A model generated the notes under the pieces. It was not told the DNA's origin, did no database searches, and saw only the letters and a list, made by a program, of their open reading frames with translations. Below are positions 16,325 to 25,578 of a DNA stretch of 64,000 bases, piece by piece; within the stretch, counting starts at the first letter, position 1, and each line of letters begins with the position of its first letter. The stretch is taken from the NCBI RefSeq assembly GCF_003337485.1, contig NZ_QPJJ01000006.1, forward strand, positions 124,001 to 188,000, written 5' to 3'. This DNA is from Saliterribacillus persicus (GTDB lineage Bacteria; Bacillota; Bacilli; Bacillales; Amphibacillaceae). Position numbers and translations under genes: made by a program.

Positions 16325-18367
16325 TTAATTTAATAAATCTTTTAAAATTTTAGTATCGGATGTAATTTTATTTACTAGCGGTATATAAGCTTCCGTTTTC
16401 CACTTATTTTGATATACTATATCAATTGCATCCTGTCTAGCAGTTTCTAATGCGCGATGATCATGAATAATATCTCCAACTTTAAAATCCGGCAAACCAC
16501 TTTGTTTATTTCCGAATAAATCACCCGGTCCTCTTAATTCCAAGTCTTTTTCAGATAATAAAAACCCATCGTTAGTCTCTGTCATAATCCGCATTCTTTC
16601 CTTACCAACCTCTCCTTTAGGATCAGCTAGTAAAATACAATAACTCTGGATATCTCCTCTACCAACTCTGCCTCTAAGCTGATGCAATTGTGATAAACCA
16701 AATCTTTCCGCATCGTTAATAATCATAAGAGTGGCATTAGGGACATTTACTCCAACTTCAATTACTGTGGTGGAAACAAGCACTTGAATTTTATTGGAGG
16801 AAAAATGCTCCATAACTTCATCCTTTTCTTCGCTAGGAAGTCTGCCGTGCATTAAGCCTACTTGAATATTTGGAGCTAGTAATTGTGTTAGCTCAGTAAA
16901 TAAATCAATCGCATTTTGATAATCCAAATTCTCTGATTCTTCAATCAAAGGACAAATCACATAGGCTTGATGGCCACTTGCTACTTCTTTTTTTATGAAA
17001 TCAACTACTCTTGCAAACATGTTGTGTTTTACCCAATATGTTTCAATTGTTTTTCTGCCACTTGGCATTTGATTTATTTTCGAAACATCCATGTCTCCAT
17101 AAGCTGTTATTGAAAGCGTTCTTGGTATTGGTGTTGCAGTCATAAATAAGACGTCCGCTAAGATTCCTTTATCTCTGAGAACATTTCGTTGATTTACACC
17201 AAATCTGTGCTGTTCATCTATAATAACAAAACCTAAATTTTTAAAATGGACATCACCTTGAATTAAAGCATGTGTTCCAATTACTACATCGACTTCCCCA
17301 TTTTGAATACTTTCATATAATTCTTTCCTTTTTTTACCTTTCACTGAACCTGTTAATAATCGTATTTTTATATTGTCCTTAAACCACTCTTTTAGTGAAT
17401 GTAAATGTTGTTCTGCTAAAATTTCTGTTGGAACCATAAAAGCTACCTGTTTATTCGCTGTGATTGCTGCATATAAGCTTATTGCTGCTACTACAGTTTT
17501 ACCAGATCCTACATCCCCTTGTAATAATCGATTCATTCGAAAGGGAGATCGCATATCCGCTAATATTTCAGCTAAAGATTTTTTTTGAGCATCAGTTAAT
17601 ATAAAAGGTAGCTGACGTTCAAAAGCTTTTACTTTTTCTTCCTCATAAACTACTTCATTTCCACTCAAGGCTTCTCTATTACGCTTTCTAAAAAATTGCA
17701 TTTTTAATTGAAATAATAAAAACTCTTCATAGATAAACCTTCTCTTTGCATGTTTTAAAGCTTGAAAAGAACTTGGTTGGTGCATTTCTATTATCGCTTC
17801 TCTAAGTGGTGGTAGTTTATAATTAATTAAATATTCTTCTGGTAAAAATTCCTCTAATTCTATACTATATGTATCTAACACTCGCTGAATTAACTTAACA
17901 AGTTGAATATTCTTTACTTCTCCTTTTAAAGGGTAGATAGGAGTAATAGGACTATTATTTTGAATTGTCCCTTGTTGATATTGATCTATCGTAATTTGCA
18001 ATCGATGTTGATCCCATTTCCCACTTAACGTAACTGTCTGACCTTCTTCAAAATGCTTTTTAGCATAAGGTCTGTTAAATATAATCCCTTTGACAGTAAT
18101 TCCTTCTACTTGAAGATGTAGTAGCAACCTAGATTTCTTTTTTCCATAAAAAGTTAGATTTGGCTGACCGATAATCGTACCACTAATCGTAACTTTTTCA
18201 TTTTGTCCTAATTCTTGTAACGCTTTTTGTTCGTAATGATCGTACCGATTTGGAAAGTAATAACAAACATCAAGAATAGTATCTATTCCTAAAACATTGA
18301 GCTGTTGTTTTGTTTTATCCCCTATACCAGTAAGTGTAGTAATGGATTCATCTATCAAAAAAATCAC
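16325..18367 (-). CDS. recG: ATP-dependent DNA helicase RecG
   Basis: RecG reverses stalled replication forks and migrates Holliday junctions. The 680-aa protein has an N-terminal wedge (OB-fold) domain. The helicase core carries Walker A GDVGSGKT near residue 288, the DEQH box (VIIDEQHRFGV), FMTATPIPRTL, TTVIEVGVNVPNA, and LHQLRGRVGRG. The start is GTG with AGGATG upstream. Upstream (higher coordinates) is fakA; the sdaAB-sdaAA genes that lie between them in B. subtilis are absent. Confidence 0.96.
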   Translation of the reverse strand: MIFLIDESITTLTGIGDKTKQQLNVLGIDTILDVCYYFPNRYDHYEQKALQELGQNEKVTISGTIIGQPNLTFYGKKKSRLLLHLQVEGITVKGIIFNRPYAKKHFEEGQTVTLSGKWDQHRLQITIDQYQQGTIQNNSPITPIYPLKGEVKNIQLVKLIQRVLDTYSIELEEFLPEEYLINYKLPPLREAIIEMHQPSSFQALKHAKRRFIYEEFLLFQLKMQFFRKRNREALSGNEVVYEEEKVKAFERQLPFILTDAQKKSLAEILADMRSPFRMNRLLQGDVGSGKTVVAAISLYAAITANKQVAFMVPTEILAEQHLHSLKEWFKDNIKIRLLTGSVKGKKRKELYESIQNGEVDVVIGTHALIQGDVHFKNLGFVIIDEQHRFGVNQRNVLRDKGILADVLFMTATPIPRTLSITAYGDMDVSKINQMPSGRKTIETYWVKHNMFARVVDFIKKEVASGHQAYVICPLIEESENLDYQNAIDLFTELTQLLAPNIQVGLMHGRLPSEEKDEVMEHFSSNKIQVLVSTTVIEVGVNVPNATLMIINDAERFGLSQLHQLRGRVGRGDIQSYCILLADPKGEVGKERMRIMTETNDGFLLSEKDLELRGPGDLFGNKQSGLPDFKVGDIIHDHRALETARQDAIDIVYQNKWKTEAYIPLVNKITSDTKILKDLLN

Positions 18368-18559
18368 ACTTTCATCCTAATTTATCTTCTACTCCATTAT
18401 AACCTATTTCTTATCATACATTGAAACCATTTAACTATTAGAAAATGCTCAATTGCAGCTATCTTTTTAAGTAAGTCTTATTTATTTGTTTGACAATAAT
18501 AATTCCAATCAGTGATATATGATTTTTAAAATATATGTCGCTGTCAGATGTAGAAAAAA

Positions 18560-18585
18560 AGCCTTATCTATTAAAAGATAAGACT
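18560..18585 (-). terminator. Intrinsic terminator after fakA
   Basis: A 10-bp stem (AGTCTTATCT with AGATAAGGCT, one G-U pair) on the minus strand is followed by TTTTTTT. It separates yloU-fakA from recG. Confidence 0.85.
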
Positions 18586-18592
18586 TTTGATT

Positions 18593-20260
18593 TTATTCTA
18601 CAGAAAAAATATAAGAGTAGATCGGTTGATTTCCTTTATGAGTTTCTACTTCTATCTCTTCATAATTTGTTTCTATATAATCTATAATTGCATCTACTTC
18701 ATCTTGATTAGAGTCTTCACCGGAAAGAATCGTTACAATTTCATCAGATTCTTTATCAATTAGGTGATCCACTAATTCTTTTATAACGTCCATTTTATCT
18801 TTTGCAGTTGCCTTAATTTTCCCATCAGCAATACCCATAAAATTCTCTTTTTCAATGGTCATTCCATCTATTTGGGTATCACGAACTGCATAAGTTATTT
18901 GACCAGTTTTAACACCTTTACTTGCTTCAAGCATATTTTCTTTATTCGTATCAATTGATTCATCTGGATGAAAAGCAAGTAACGCAGCCATACCTTGTGG
19001 AATGGATTTAGTAGAAACTACAGCCGCATTTATATCAGCCAAATCACAAGCTTGTTCTGCGGCCATAATAATATTTTTATTATTTGGTAACACAATAACA
19101 TTTTTGGCATGAGCTTTCTCTATTGCCGTTGCAATATCTTGCGTACTTGGATTCATTGTTTGTCCACCTTCAATTACTACAGTAGCACCAAGACTTTCAA
19201 ACAATTTTTTCACGCCATCACCCATTGCAACCGTTACAATAGCAAAATTTTGTAAATCCTTAGATTTCTCTTCTTTTTTATCTGACAATAATGCAGAGTG
19301 CTGTTCACGCATATTTTCTACTTTAAGAGATAAGAAACTTCCAAATCGTTGACCTAAATTAAGTACTTCTCCTGGATACTCCACATGCACGTGAACTTTC
19401 ATGATCTCGTCATCTGAAACAACTAATAAAGAATCTCCATGTTCACTTAATTCATTACGGAATTTTTCTTCATCATAAGGGTTTTCCTTTAATTTATCTT
19501 CTTCAAATTTAACCATGAACTCTGTACAATAACCAAACTCAATATCTTCGGTATTCATAAAATCTTGCGCCAGCTTATGATGTTCATGACTAACTAAATC
19601 ATCAATATTTAAATTCTCGTCCTCACTTGCTTCAGGTAATTCTTCACCCTTAAGTGAAGCCAAAAAACCTTCATAAATAACAACAAGTCCTTGTCCACCA
19701 CTATCAACAACGCCAACTTCCTTTAATACTGGAAGAAGATTAGGTGTATTTTTCAATGACTTTTTACTTGCGCTGACAACGTTTTCTAAAAATTCAATGA
19801 TATCATCTGTTTCATTTGCAAAACCCTCTGCTTCTTTAGCAGTATCTTTAGCAACAGTTAAAATAGTTCCTTCTACAGGTTTAATTACCGCTTTATACGC
19901 AGTTTTCACCCCTTCTTCAAGTGCAATAGCAAATTCTTTAGGCGTTAATGTTTCTTTTCCTTCCACACCTTTAGAAAAACCTCTAAAAATTTGCGAAAGA
20001 ATTACCCCTGAATTTCCTCGAGCTCCCATTAAAAGACCTTTTGCAAACGCATTTGCAACATTAGACACACTATCTGAATTTGTATTTTTAACTTCAGCTG
20101 CTCCAGATGTCATCGATAAATTCATATTTGTTCCCGTGTCCCCATCAGGTACAGGAAAAACGTTTAGTGAATCAATCTTATCTGCATTATGTGACAAATG
20201 GTGCGCTCCCGTAAGGACCATTTTCGCTAAAGCTTCCCCATCAATATATTTTACAGTCAC
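18593..20260 (-). CDS. fakA: Fatty acid kinase subunit FakA (YloV)
   Basis: FakA is the ATP-binding part of the fatty acid kinase that phosphorylates exogenous fatty acids presented by FakB. The N-terminal DhaL-type domain has LNVFPVPDGDTGTNMN and MGARGNSGVILSQ. A middle region (~residues 200-330) and a C-terminal EDD-like domain (ILSGED and preceding) follow. The start is placed at GTG 20260 because AAGGAGG lies nine bases upstream and would be inside a longer reading. The result is 555 aa, close to B. subtilis YloV. It follows yloU, the Asp23-family gene, as in most Firmicutes. Confidence 0.92.
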   Translation of the reverse strand: MTVKYIDGEALAKMVLTGAHHLSHNADKIDSLNVFPVPDGDTGTNMNLSMTSGAAEVKNTNSDSVSNVANAFAKGLLMGARGNSGVILSQIFRGFSKGVEGKETLTPKEFAIALEEGVKTAYKAVIKPVEGTILTVAKDTAKEAEGFANETDDIIEFLENVVSASKKSLKNTPNLLPVLKEVGVVDSGGQGLVVIYEGFLASLKGEELPEASEDENLNIDDLVSHEHHKLAQDFMNTEDIEFGYCTEFMVKFEEDKLKENPYDEEKFRNELSEHGDSLLVVSDDEIMKVHVHVEYPGEVLNLGQRFGSFLSLKVENMREQHSALLSDKKEEKSKDLQNFAIVTVAMGDGVKKLFESLGATVVIEGGQTMNPSTQDIATAIEKAHAKNVIVLPNNKNIIMAAEQACDLADINAAVVSTKSIPQGMAALLAFHPDESIDTNKENMLEASKGVKTGQITYAVRDTQIDGMTIEKENFMGIADGKIKATAKDKMDVIKELVDHLIDKESDEIVTILSGEDSNQDEVDAIIDYIETNYEEIEVETHKGNQPIYSYIFSVE

Positions 20261-20355
20261 CTCAAATATCCTCCTTCTAAACAACTACATGATGTAAAGA
20301 TACCTTTTCTGCTACATAAATAATTTATTTTTCATAACACTTCATATCGTTTTAT

Positions 20356-20377
20356 AGTAGCTCAATCTTGAGCTACT
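20356..20377 (-). repeat. Perfect stem-loop over the yloU stop codon
   Basis: AGTAGCTCAA and its exact complement are separated by two bases (effective loop at least four). The yloU stop TGA lies in the right arm. The tail is ATAAAACG rather than a T-run, so it could be an RNA-processing or attenuation element rather than a terminator. Confidence 0.5.
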
Positions 20378-20724
20378 CTTACACCTTGAATATAGATATT
20401 AACTGAAGAGATTTTTAACCCTAAAGTTTTTTCTAAATTATACTTTACCTGTGATTGAACATTATGCGCAACTTCTGATATTTTTGTGCCATAACTAACA
20501 ATAATGTACATATCAATAAAGATATTATCATCCTCTTGACGAACAATAACACCTTTTGAGAAGTTCTCTTTTCTCAATATTTCTGCGATTCCATCTCGTA
20601 ATTGTTTTTTTGAAGCCATACCAACAATACCGTAACATTCAATTGCTGCGCCACCTGCAACTGTTGCTACTACTTCATTTGTTATTGTTACGTGACCTTC
20701 TTTTGTATTTAATTCAATGGACAT
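20362..20724 (-). CDS. yloU: Asp23/Gls24 family envelope stress protein YloU
   Basis: The protein is 120 aa, as in B. subtilis, with the Asp23 domain throughout: EVVATVAGGAAIECYGIVGM at the N-terminus and YIIVSYGTKISEVAHNVQSQ in the second half. Asp23 proteins coat the inner membrane through partners in staphylococci; a direct function for YloU is not established. A much longer frame exists, but AAGGAGG stands seven bases before the chosen ATG. It is upstream of fakA, probably in one transcript. Confidence 0.93.
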   Translation of the reverse strand: MSIELNTKEGHVTITNEVVATVAGGAAIECYGIVGMASKKQLRDGIAEILRKENFSKGVIVRQEDDNIFIDMYIIVSYGTKISEVAHNVQSQVKYNLEKTLGLKISSVNIYIQGVRVAQD

Positions 20725-20929
20725 ATTTAATCCTCCTTGATATAACCATTCATTTAAAGCTATTTTACTATAATATAAAAGAAATAAAAAGAATCCTATT
20801 ATACAATGGATGATTATCGTTATTATGTCAAGCAATTTATTTCTAAAAGAAAGCGCTCTTAAAGTGTTTTCTAACCTTTAATGAACAAAATATATTGTTC
20901 TAAATCTCTTATTAACCTAAAAAGAATAA

Positions 20930-20958
20930 TTGCAATCAACTGGTGATTATGATAAATT
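20930..20958 (+). promoter_or_regulatory. Candidate SigA promoter for rpmB
   Basis: TTGCAA (20930-20935), a 17-base spacer and TAAATT (20953-20958) lie 43 bases before the rpmB start on the plus strand. Confidence 0.55.
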
Positions 20959-21001
20959 AAATAAGTATGTAAGTGAAAGATGTAAGTAGGAGGGATTACT
21001 A

Positions 21002-21190
21002 ATGGGACGCAAATGTGTTATTACTGGTCGTAAAACAAGTGCAGGAAATAATCGATCACATGCGCTGAATGCAAATAAACGTACGTTTAAAGCTAACGTG
21101 CAAAAAGTACGTATAATGGTTGATGGCAAACCTAAACGTGTATATGTTTCTGCTCGCGCATTAAAATCAGGTAAAGTAGAACGTGTATAA
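21002..21190 (+). CDS. rpmB: 50S ribosomal protein bL28
   Basis: L28 is a small basic 50S protein. The 62-aa sequence begins [20 protein letters not shown] and ends [14 protein letters not shown], typical of Bacillus L28. It has only the N-terminal Cys, so it is not the full zinc-binding version. AGGAGGG precedes the ATG. The gene is divergent from yloU and convergent with spoVM, as in B. subtilis. Confidence 0.97.
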   Translation: MGRKCVITGRKTSAGNNRSHALNANKRTFKANVQKVRIMVDGKPKRVYVSARALKSGKVERV

Positions 21191-21199
21191 TTGATTCAA

Positions 21200-21230
21200 A
21201 AAAAGGCACCCATTATAGAGGTGCCTTTTT
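21200..21230. terminator. Bidirectional terminator of rpmB and spoVM
   Basis: GGCACC pairs with GGTGCC, and flanking A- and T-runs give U-tails in both directions. It serves rpmB on the plus strand and spoVM on the minus strand. Confidence 0.9.
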
Positions 21231-21277
21231 ATTTTTTGCAAATATGCATATAATACAAAGTAAGCTTAATAAATAAA

Positions 21278-21358
21278 TTAATCCTTTCTCCAAACTCCAA
21301 TTATAGCGCGAATGAATCCGCCCAAAAATCTCGGGAGTTTTATTGTATAAAACTTCAT
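21278..21358 (-). CDS. spoVM: Stage V sporulation protein M (SpoVM), 26 aa
   Basis: SpoVM is an amphipathic peptide that recognises the convex forespore membrane, recruits SpoIVA and starts coat assembly. Translation gives exactly 26 residues. It starts MKFYTIKLPRFLGGFIRA and ends GVWRKD, which matches B. subtilis SpoVM in length, in the MKFYTIKLP start, in the Pro-x-Phe-Leu-Gly-Gly turn and in the terminal Lys-Asp. The minus strand has GGTGAGGTGGGGTG just before the ATG. Position between thiN and rpmB is the conserved one. A longer ORF in another frame covers this place and is not real. Confidence 0.95.
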   Translation of the reverse strand: MKFYTIKLPRFLGGFIRAIIGVWRKD

Positions 21359-21399
21359 TACACCCCACCTCACCTTCATTGGCCAAAATCATGCAAAAC

Positions 21400-22044
21400 T
21401 TAATCACGACTCTTTATAACTAATAGTATGCCTTCATCAAAAGAAAAAGTACCTTTTTTTCCAATCAGTTGATTAGAAATACATAAGCTATTCGACCAAT
21501 GAACGCTCTTGTTCTGAAGTGGATAATAAAAATGATCAAGGGTTAAACCATGGATTGGTGAAGAAAAAGGAATAAAAGAAATATAAGGTAAATTTTCATC
21601 CATTTGTATTTCGTATTTTCCAGGAAAATATAGCGTAACATGATTATTGTAATCGATTATAGATGCCTCTATTTCTAACGTCCTTAACCTATATAATTGT
21701 TGAACATTTATTAATGTATGATCCATTCGTCCACCAGTTACACCAAATAAAAATATTTTTGTTGGCTTTAAATCAATGGCGGCTAATAATGCTAACTCAA
21801 AATCGGTTGCATCCTTTTCTCTTGGATGCTGTTCATAGCTTACCGCAAGCTTTCTTACGGTTATTTGGCTTTCTTCATCTAGGGAGTCAAAGTCACCAAT
21901 GGCTTTTTCTAGTGTTAAATTGCTATCTACAATATACTTAGCCCCTTGATCTGCACCAATCCACACATCTATTTCTTTTTTATACTTAGAAAGTTCAGGC
22001 AGAGAATCTTTAGGGCCACCTGCCACTATACCTACAGATACCAC
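21400..22044 (-). CDS. thiN: Thiamine pyrophosphokinase
   Basis: ThiN converts thiamine to thiamine pyrophosphate with ATP. The 214-aa protein has the family motifs ADQGAKYIVDSN, IGDFDSLD, KDATDFELAL and GVTGGRMDHTLINVQ, which form the nucleotide and thiamine pocket. The start is GTG with GGGGGAAA upstream. It closes the prpC-prkC-rsgA-rpe-thiN series and precedes spoVM, as in B. subtilis. Confidence 0.95.
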   Translation of the reverse strand: MVSVGIVAGGPKDSLPELSKYKKEIDVWIGADQGAKYIVDSNLTLEKAIGDFDSLDEESQITVRKLAVSYEQHPREKDATDFELALLAAIDLKPTKIFLFGVTGGRMDHTLINVQQLYRLRTLEIEASIIDYNNHVTLYFPGKYEIQMDENLPYISFIPFSSPIHGLTLDHFYYPLQNKSVHWSNSLCISNQLIGKKGTFSFDEGILLVIKSRD

Positions 22045-22061
22045 GAGTTTCCCCCATTTCT

Positions 22062-22712
22062 TTATGCCTGATATATCGATTGAATCGCTTTATGACGATC
22101 TTCATTGTCAAATATTGCACTTCCTGCAACAAAAACGTCTACACCCGCTTCTTTACAAAGCTTTGCAGTCTCACTATTTATACCACCATCAACTTCAATC
22201 TCAAAATCTAGCTCCAGCTCTTTTCGCCAGATAACCGCTTGTTTTACTTTATCCAGTACTTCTGGAATGAATGATTGGCCCCCAAATCCGGGATTTACAG
22301 TCATAAATAATACAAGATCCACATGCTTTAAAATAGGCTTAATTGCTTCAACAGGTGTAGCTGGATTTAAAACAACTCCTGCTTTCACTCCATGCTCTTT
22401 GATAGAGTGCAAGGTACGATGGAGGTGCCTGCATGCTTCCACATGAACTGAAATAATATTAGCTCCCGCTGCAGCAAAATCATTAATATACTTATCAGGG
22501 TCTTCAATCATTAAATGGACATCTAAGGGCAAATCAGTTATAGGACGAATGGAAGAGACCACTAAAGGTCCAATTGTTATATTTGGAACAAAGTGACCAT
22601 CCATCACGTCTACATGAATATAATCTGCTCCTCCAGCAGCTACATCAGATATTTCCTCTTTTAATATAGAAAAATCTGCTGATAATATAGAAGGTGCAAT
22701 TTTCATTGTCAT
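22062..22712 (-). CDS. rpe: Ribulose-phosphate 3-epimerase
   Basis: Rpe interconverts ribulose-5-phosphate and xylulose-5-phosphate in the pentose phosphate pathway. It is a TIM barrel of 216 aa with KIAPSILSADF, HVDVMDGHFVPNITIGP, the metal/catalytic DVHLMI, MTVNPGFGGQ and EVDGGIN. The ATG at 22712 has GAGGT six bases upstream and lies one base after the rsgA stop. A 51-codon upstream extension inside rsgA is not family-like and is rejected. Confidence 0.96.
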   Translation of the reverse strand: MTMKIAPSILSADFSILKEEISDVAAGGADYIHVDVMDGHFVPNITIGPLVVSSIRPITDLPLDVHLMIEDPDKYINDFAAAGANIISVHVEACRHLHRTLHSIKEHGVKAGVVLNPATPVEAIKPILKHVDLVLFMTVNPGFGGQSFIPEVLDKVKQAVIWRKELELDFEIEVDGGINSETAKLCKEAGVDVFVAGSAIFDNEDRHKAIQSIYQA

Positions 22713-22713
22713 A

Positions 22714-23595
22714 TTAATACCTCGGCTTTCTATTTTGAATATCCTCAAAAAATTGAAGATAGTGTTGATATCTTTCTTTATAAATTTCGTTATTCTCAAC
22801 TGCTTCTTTAACAGCACATTTCGGCTCATTAATGTGATTGCAGCCTCTGAACTTACATTTATCACTTAACCGTACAAATTCAGGAAAACATTCTGGTAAT
22901 TGATCAAGCGCAATTTCAGCAAAGTCTAGGGAACTAAAGCCTGGTGTGTCTGCAATTAATCCATTGCGATAAGGAATAAGCTCAACATGCCTTGTTGTAT
23001 GCTTTCCTCTTCCTAAGCTTTCTGAAATCTCCATTGTTTTTAATTCTAAACCAGGAATCAAAGCATTAACAAGCGATGATTTTCCTACCCCAGATTGTCC
23101 GGCAAATACAGATACTTTTCCTTCAAGGTGCTTTTCAATTGAATTTAGTTCTTCCATTTTCATACTAGAAAATATCTCAACATGATAACCTATTTCTCTA
23201 TATACTTCAATGATAGGTAATATATTTTCAATTTCTTTTTCATTTGCTAAATCTTCTTTTGATATAAAGATAAGTGGCTCTATTGACTTTGCTTCCATTA
23301 CCACTAAAAATTTGTCTAAGAGCATGGCACTAAAATCTGGCTCTTTTAGAGAGACTACAATCACAGCTTGTTCAATATTGGCCACTGGTGGTCTAATCAA
23401 CTCATTTTTACGTGGCTCGATGCTCTGAATATAGCCTTCCATGTTTCCACTTATATCAAAATCCACTACATCACCAACTAATGGAGTTAGTCCTCTTTTT
23501 CTAAAAACACCTCTACCCCTACACTGATAGATATCTTTATCTGCTTGCACATAATAAAATCCACTTAATGCTTTGATGATTTTACCTTGTGGCAT
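22714..23595 (-). CDS. rsgA: Small-subunit assembly GTPase RsgA (CpgA)
   Basis: RsgA is a circularly permuted GTPase that checks late 30S assembly and is a PrkC substrate in B. subtilis. The N-terminal OB fold (~1-65) is followed by the permuted GTPase. The G4-like ISKEDL precedes the P-loop GQSGVGKSSLVN, and DTPGFSSLD comes after it. The C-terminal zinc knuckle has the Cys-Cys-His-Cys spacing in CKFRGCNHINEPKC. Its ATG abuts the prkC stop without a gap. Confidence 0.96.
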   Translation of the reverse strand: MPQGKIIKALSGFYYVQADKDIYQCRGRGVFRKRGLTPLVGDVVDFDISGNMEGYIQSIEPRKNELIRPPVANIEQAVIVVSLKEPDFSAMLLDKFLVVMEAKSIEPLIFISKEDLANEKEIENILPIIEVYREIGYHVEIFSSMKMEELNSIEKHLEGKVSVFAGQSGVGKSSLVNALIPGLELKTMEISESLGRGKHTTRHVELIPYRNGLIADTPGFSSLDFAEIALDQLPECFPEFVRLSDKCKFRGCNHINEPKCAVKEAVENNEIYKERYQHYLQFFEDIQNRKPRY

Positions 23596-25578
23596 TTACT
23601 CACCCTCTATTTCTTCATAAGCTATCGATTTTTCCATCACTACTTGATCATCACGCACAACTTTATAGGTTCCTTCACTTTCCGGTGCAATATTTAAACG
23701 TAATGTATAAGCTGTATCTTCTGTTATTGTTTCTATTGGTTGATAAAGCTCAGAAATATTATGGTTTATATCTTCCACATAAATACTAACTGTTTGTCCT
23801 TCTTGTTCCTGTCCTTCTTCTTGACTTTCAATATATGGAACAGTAAAAGAAACCGTATGGGAAATAGGCTCTTTTTCAGGTGGCCCTAAAGAAACTGTTA
23901 AATCTACTACAGTATTTATCTCCACTTCCTCATTTGCACCTGGTGATTGAGAAATGACGTAGCCTTCTTCTATTTCTTCATGATACTCTTCTGTAATATC
24001 TGCAGATAATTTTTTATCTTGTAGGTATTCTATCGCTGCATTCATCTCTGTACCCTCTAAATTATTTAGCGTAACTTTTTCGAGTCCTTTACTTACTTCA
24101 AAGATTACGTTGGTATTTTTAGGAATAACTTCGTCTCCTGGATCCGGTTGTGTTTGATCAATAATTTCACCAACTGGTCTTTCTGAAAATTTTTCATAAA
24201 CGCGAATATCTTCAAAACCACGTTGATTCAAAATTCTTTCTACCTGTTGAAAATTACGGCCGACATAATCATCAAACTCAACCGTTTCAGGTCCTAAACT
24301 CACATAGACTGTTATTTCTCTTCCTTCTTTTACGACTTCCTGAGCTTTGGGACTGGTTTCAATCACTAACCCTTCTTCTATTTCCTCATCACTTGTTGTT
24401 TCTCTTACCACGTTTAAATTTAAGTCGATCAATTCCTGCAACGCTTCTTCATACTCTTTATTAGACACGTCTGGAATCGTCACATCTTTTGGCTGCATAA
24501 TACTAGGTAAAACAAACAAGGCCATTAGAATAGCTCCTAATAAAATAAATAGTAAACTTGAAACCCAAATAAGCGCTTTTTTTCGTTTTTTCTTCTTAGT
24601 TGGATTATGTTTCTCTTCTTGTTTATCATTGCCTTTATGTACAACTGTATCGTCAGCTCCAACTTCTGATTGAATGCTTTCATCCTTAACAATGGGAATT
24701 GCTTTCGTTACATCTCCTGTTACTACCGGAGGAGTAAAAACTGCGACATTATCATTATTTGGATCAAGCGCGCTATCAAGAGCGTCTTCCATTTCATGAA
24801 CATTATCGTATCGATTAAAAGGGTCCTTTGTAGTAGCTTTTAGAACAATATTTTCCACACTCTGTTGCACAAGTGGATTCCATTCTTTAATTGAAGGTGT
24901 ATCCGATTGTAAATGCTTTAAAGCTATCGAGACAGGTGATTGGCCGGAAAATGGTAGTCTTCCAGTAAGTAACTCAAACATCACAATTCCTAACGAATAA
25001 ATATCTGATTTCCTATTCGCCTTACCTCCTCTAGCTTGTTCAGGAGATAGATAATGAACAGAGCCCAATACAGAGTTCGTTTGGGTTAAAGCTGTTGCGC
25101 TTAAAGCTACTGCTATACCAAAATCTGTTACTTTTACTTGTCCATATTTATCAATCAATATATTTTGTGGCTTGATATCCCGATGCACAATTTCATTAGC
25201 ATGGGCATGGGCAATGGCAGAACTAACTTGCCTCATAATATCTAAGGTTTCTTCTACTTCTAAAGGAGCATATAATTGAATATATTGTTTTAATGTCATA
25301 CCTTCTACATATTCCATCACCATATAATAAATATTGTCTTCTTCTCCAACATCAAAAATATTTACGATATTAGGATGAGATAAGCTCGTTGCAGACTGTG
25401 CTTCTCTGTGAAATCTTGTAATAAATTCTTCATCATTCGCATACTCCAGGCGCAATACTTTTATTGCCACTTCTCTATCTAGAATCGTATCTTCACCTAA
25501 ATATACATTGGCCATCCCGCCGCCACCAATTGTTTTTATAACTTTGTATCTCTCATTTAGTATGCGGCCTTCTAACAT
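23596..25578 (-). CDS. prkC: PASTA-domain Ser/Thr kinase PrkC
   Basis: PrkC senses peptidoglycan fragments and controls germination and cell wall metabolism. The cytoplasmic kinase has a Gly-rich loop GGGGMANVYLG (18-28), Lys40, HRDIKPQN (133-140), DFG (152-154) and a Thr-rich activation loop (~162-170). A basic stretch leads into one transmembrane helix (~335-360). Three PASTA repeats follow outside (~364-432, 433-500, 501-569), then a C-terminal Ig-like region. It overlaps the phosphatase gene prpC by seven bases. Confidence 0.97.
   Translation of the reverse strand: MLEGRILNERYKVIKTIGGGGMANVYLGEDTILDREVAIKVLRLEYANDEEFITRFHREAQSATSLSHPNIVNIFDVGEEDNIYYMVMEYVEGMTLKQYIQLYAPLEVEETLDIMRQVSSAIAHAHANEIVHRDIKPQNILIDKYGQVKVTDFGIAVALSATALTQTNSVLGSVHYLSPEQARGGKANRKSDIYSLGIVMFELLTGRLPFSGQSPVSIALKHLQSDTPSIKEWNPLVQQSVENIVLKATTKDPFNRYDNVHEMEDALDSALDPNNDNVAVFTPPVVTGDVTKAIPIVKDESIQSEVGADDTVVHKGNDKQEEKHNPTKKKKRKKALIWVSSLLFILLGAILMALFVLPSIMQPKDVTIPDVSNKEYEEALQELIDLNLNVVRETTSDEEIEEGLVIETSPKAQEVVKEGREITVYVSLGPETVEFDDYVGRNFQQVERILNQRGFEDIRVYEKFSERPVGEIIDQTQPDPGDEVIPKNTNVIFEVSKGLEKVTLNNLEGTEMNAAIEYLQDKKLSADITEEYHEEIEEGYVISQSPGANEEVEINTVVDLTVSLGPPEKEPISHTVSFTVPYIESQEEGQEQEGQTVSIYVEDINHNISELYQPIETITEDTAYTLRLNIAPESEGTYKVVRDDQVVMEKSIAYEEIEGE

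Noticed and set aside
18490-18520. TTGACA on the plus strand between recG and fakA
   Set aside because: No good -10 at the right spacing and no plus-strand gene downstream; it runs straight into the fakA terminator.
19797-20297. 166-codon plus-strand frame inside fakA
   Set aside because: Antisense shadow of conserved fakA codons; no SD and a shadow-like composition.
21213-21407. 64-codon minus-strand frame between rpmB and thiN
   Set aside because: It overlaps the real spoVM in another frame, runs into the rpmB terminator, and its own start lies inside thiN without an SD.
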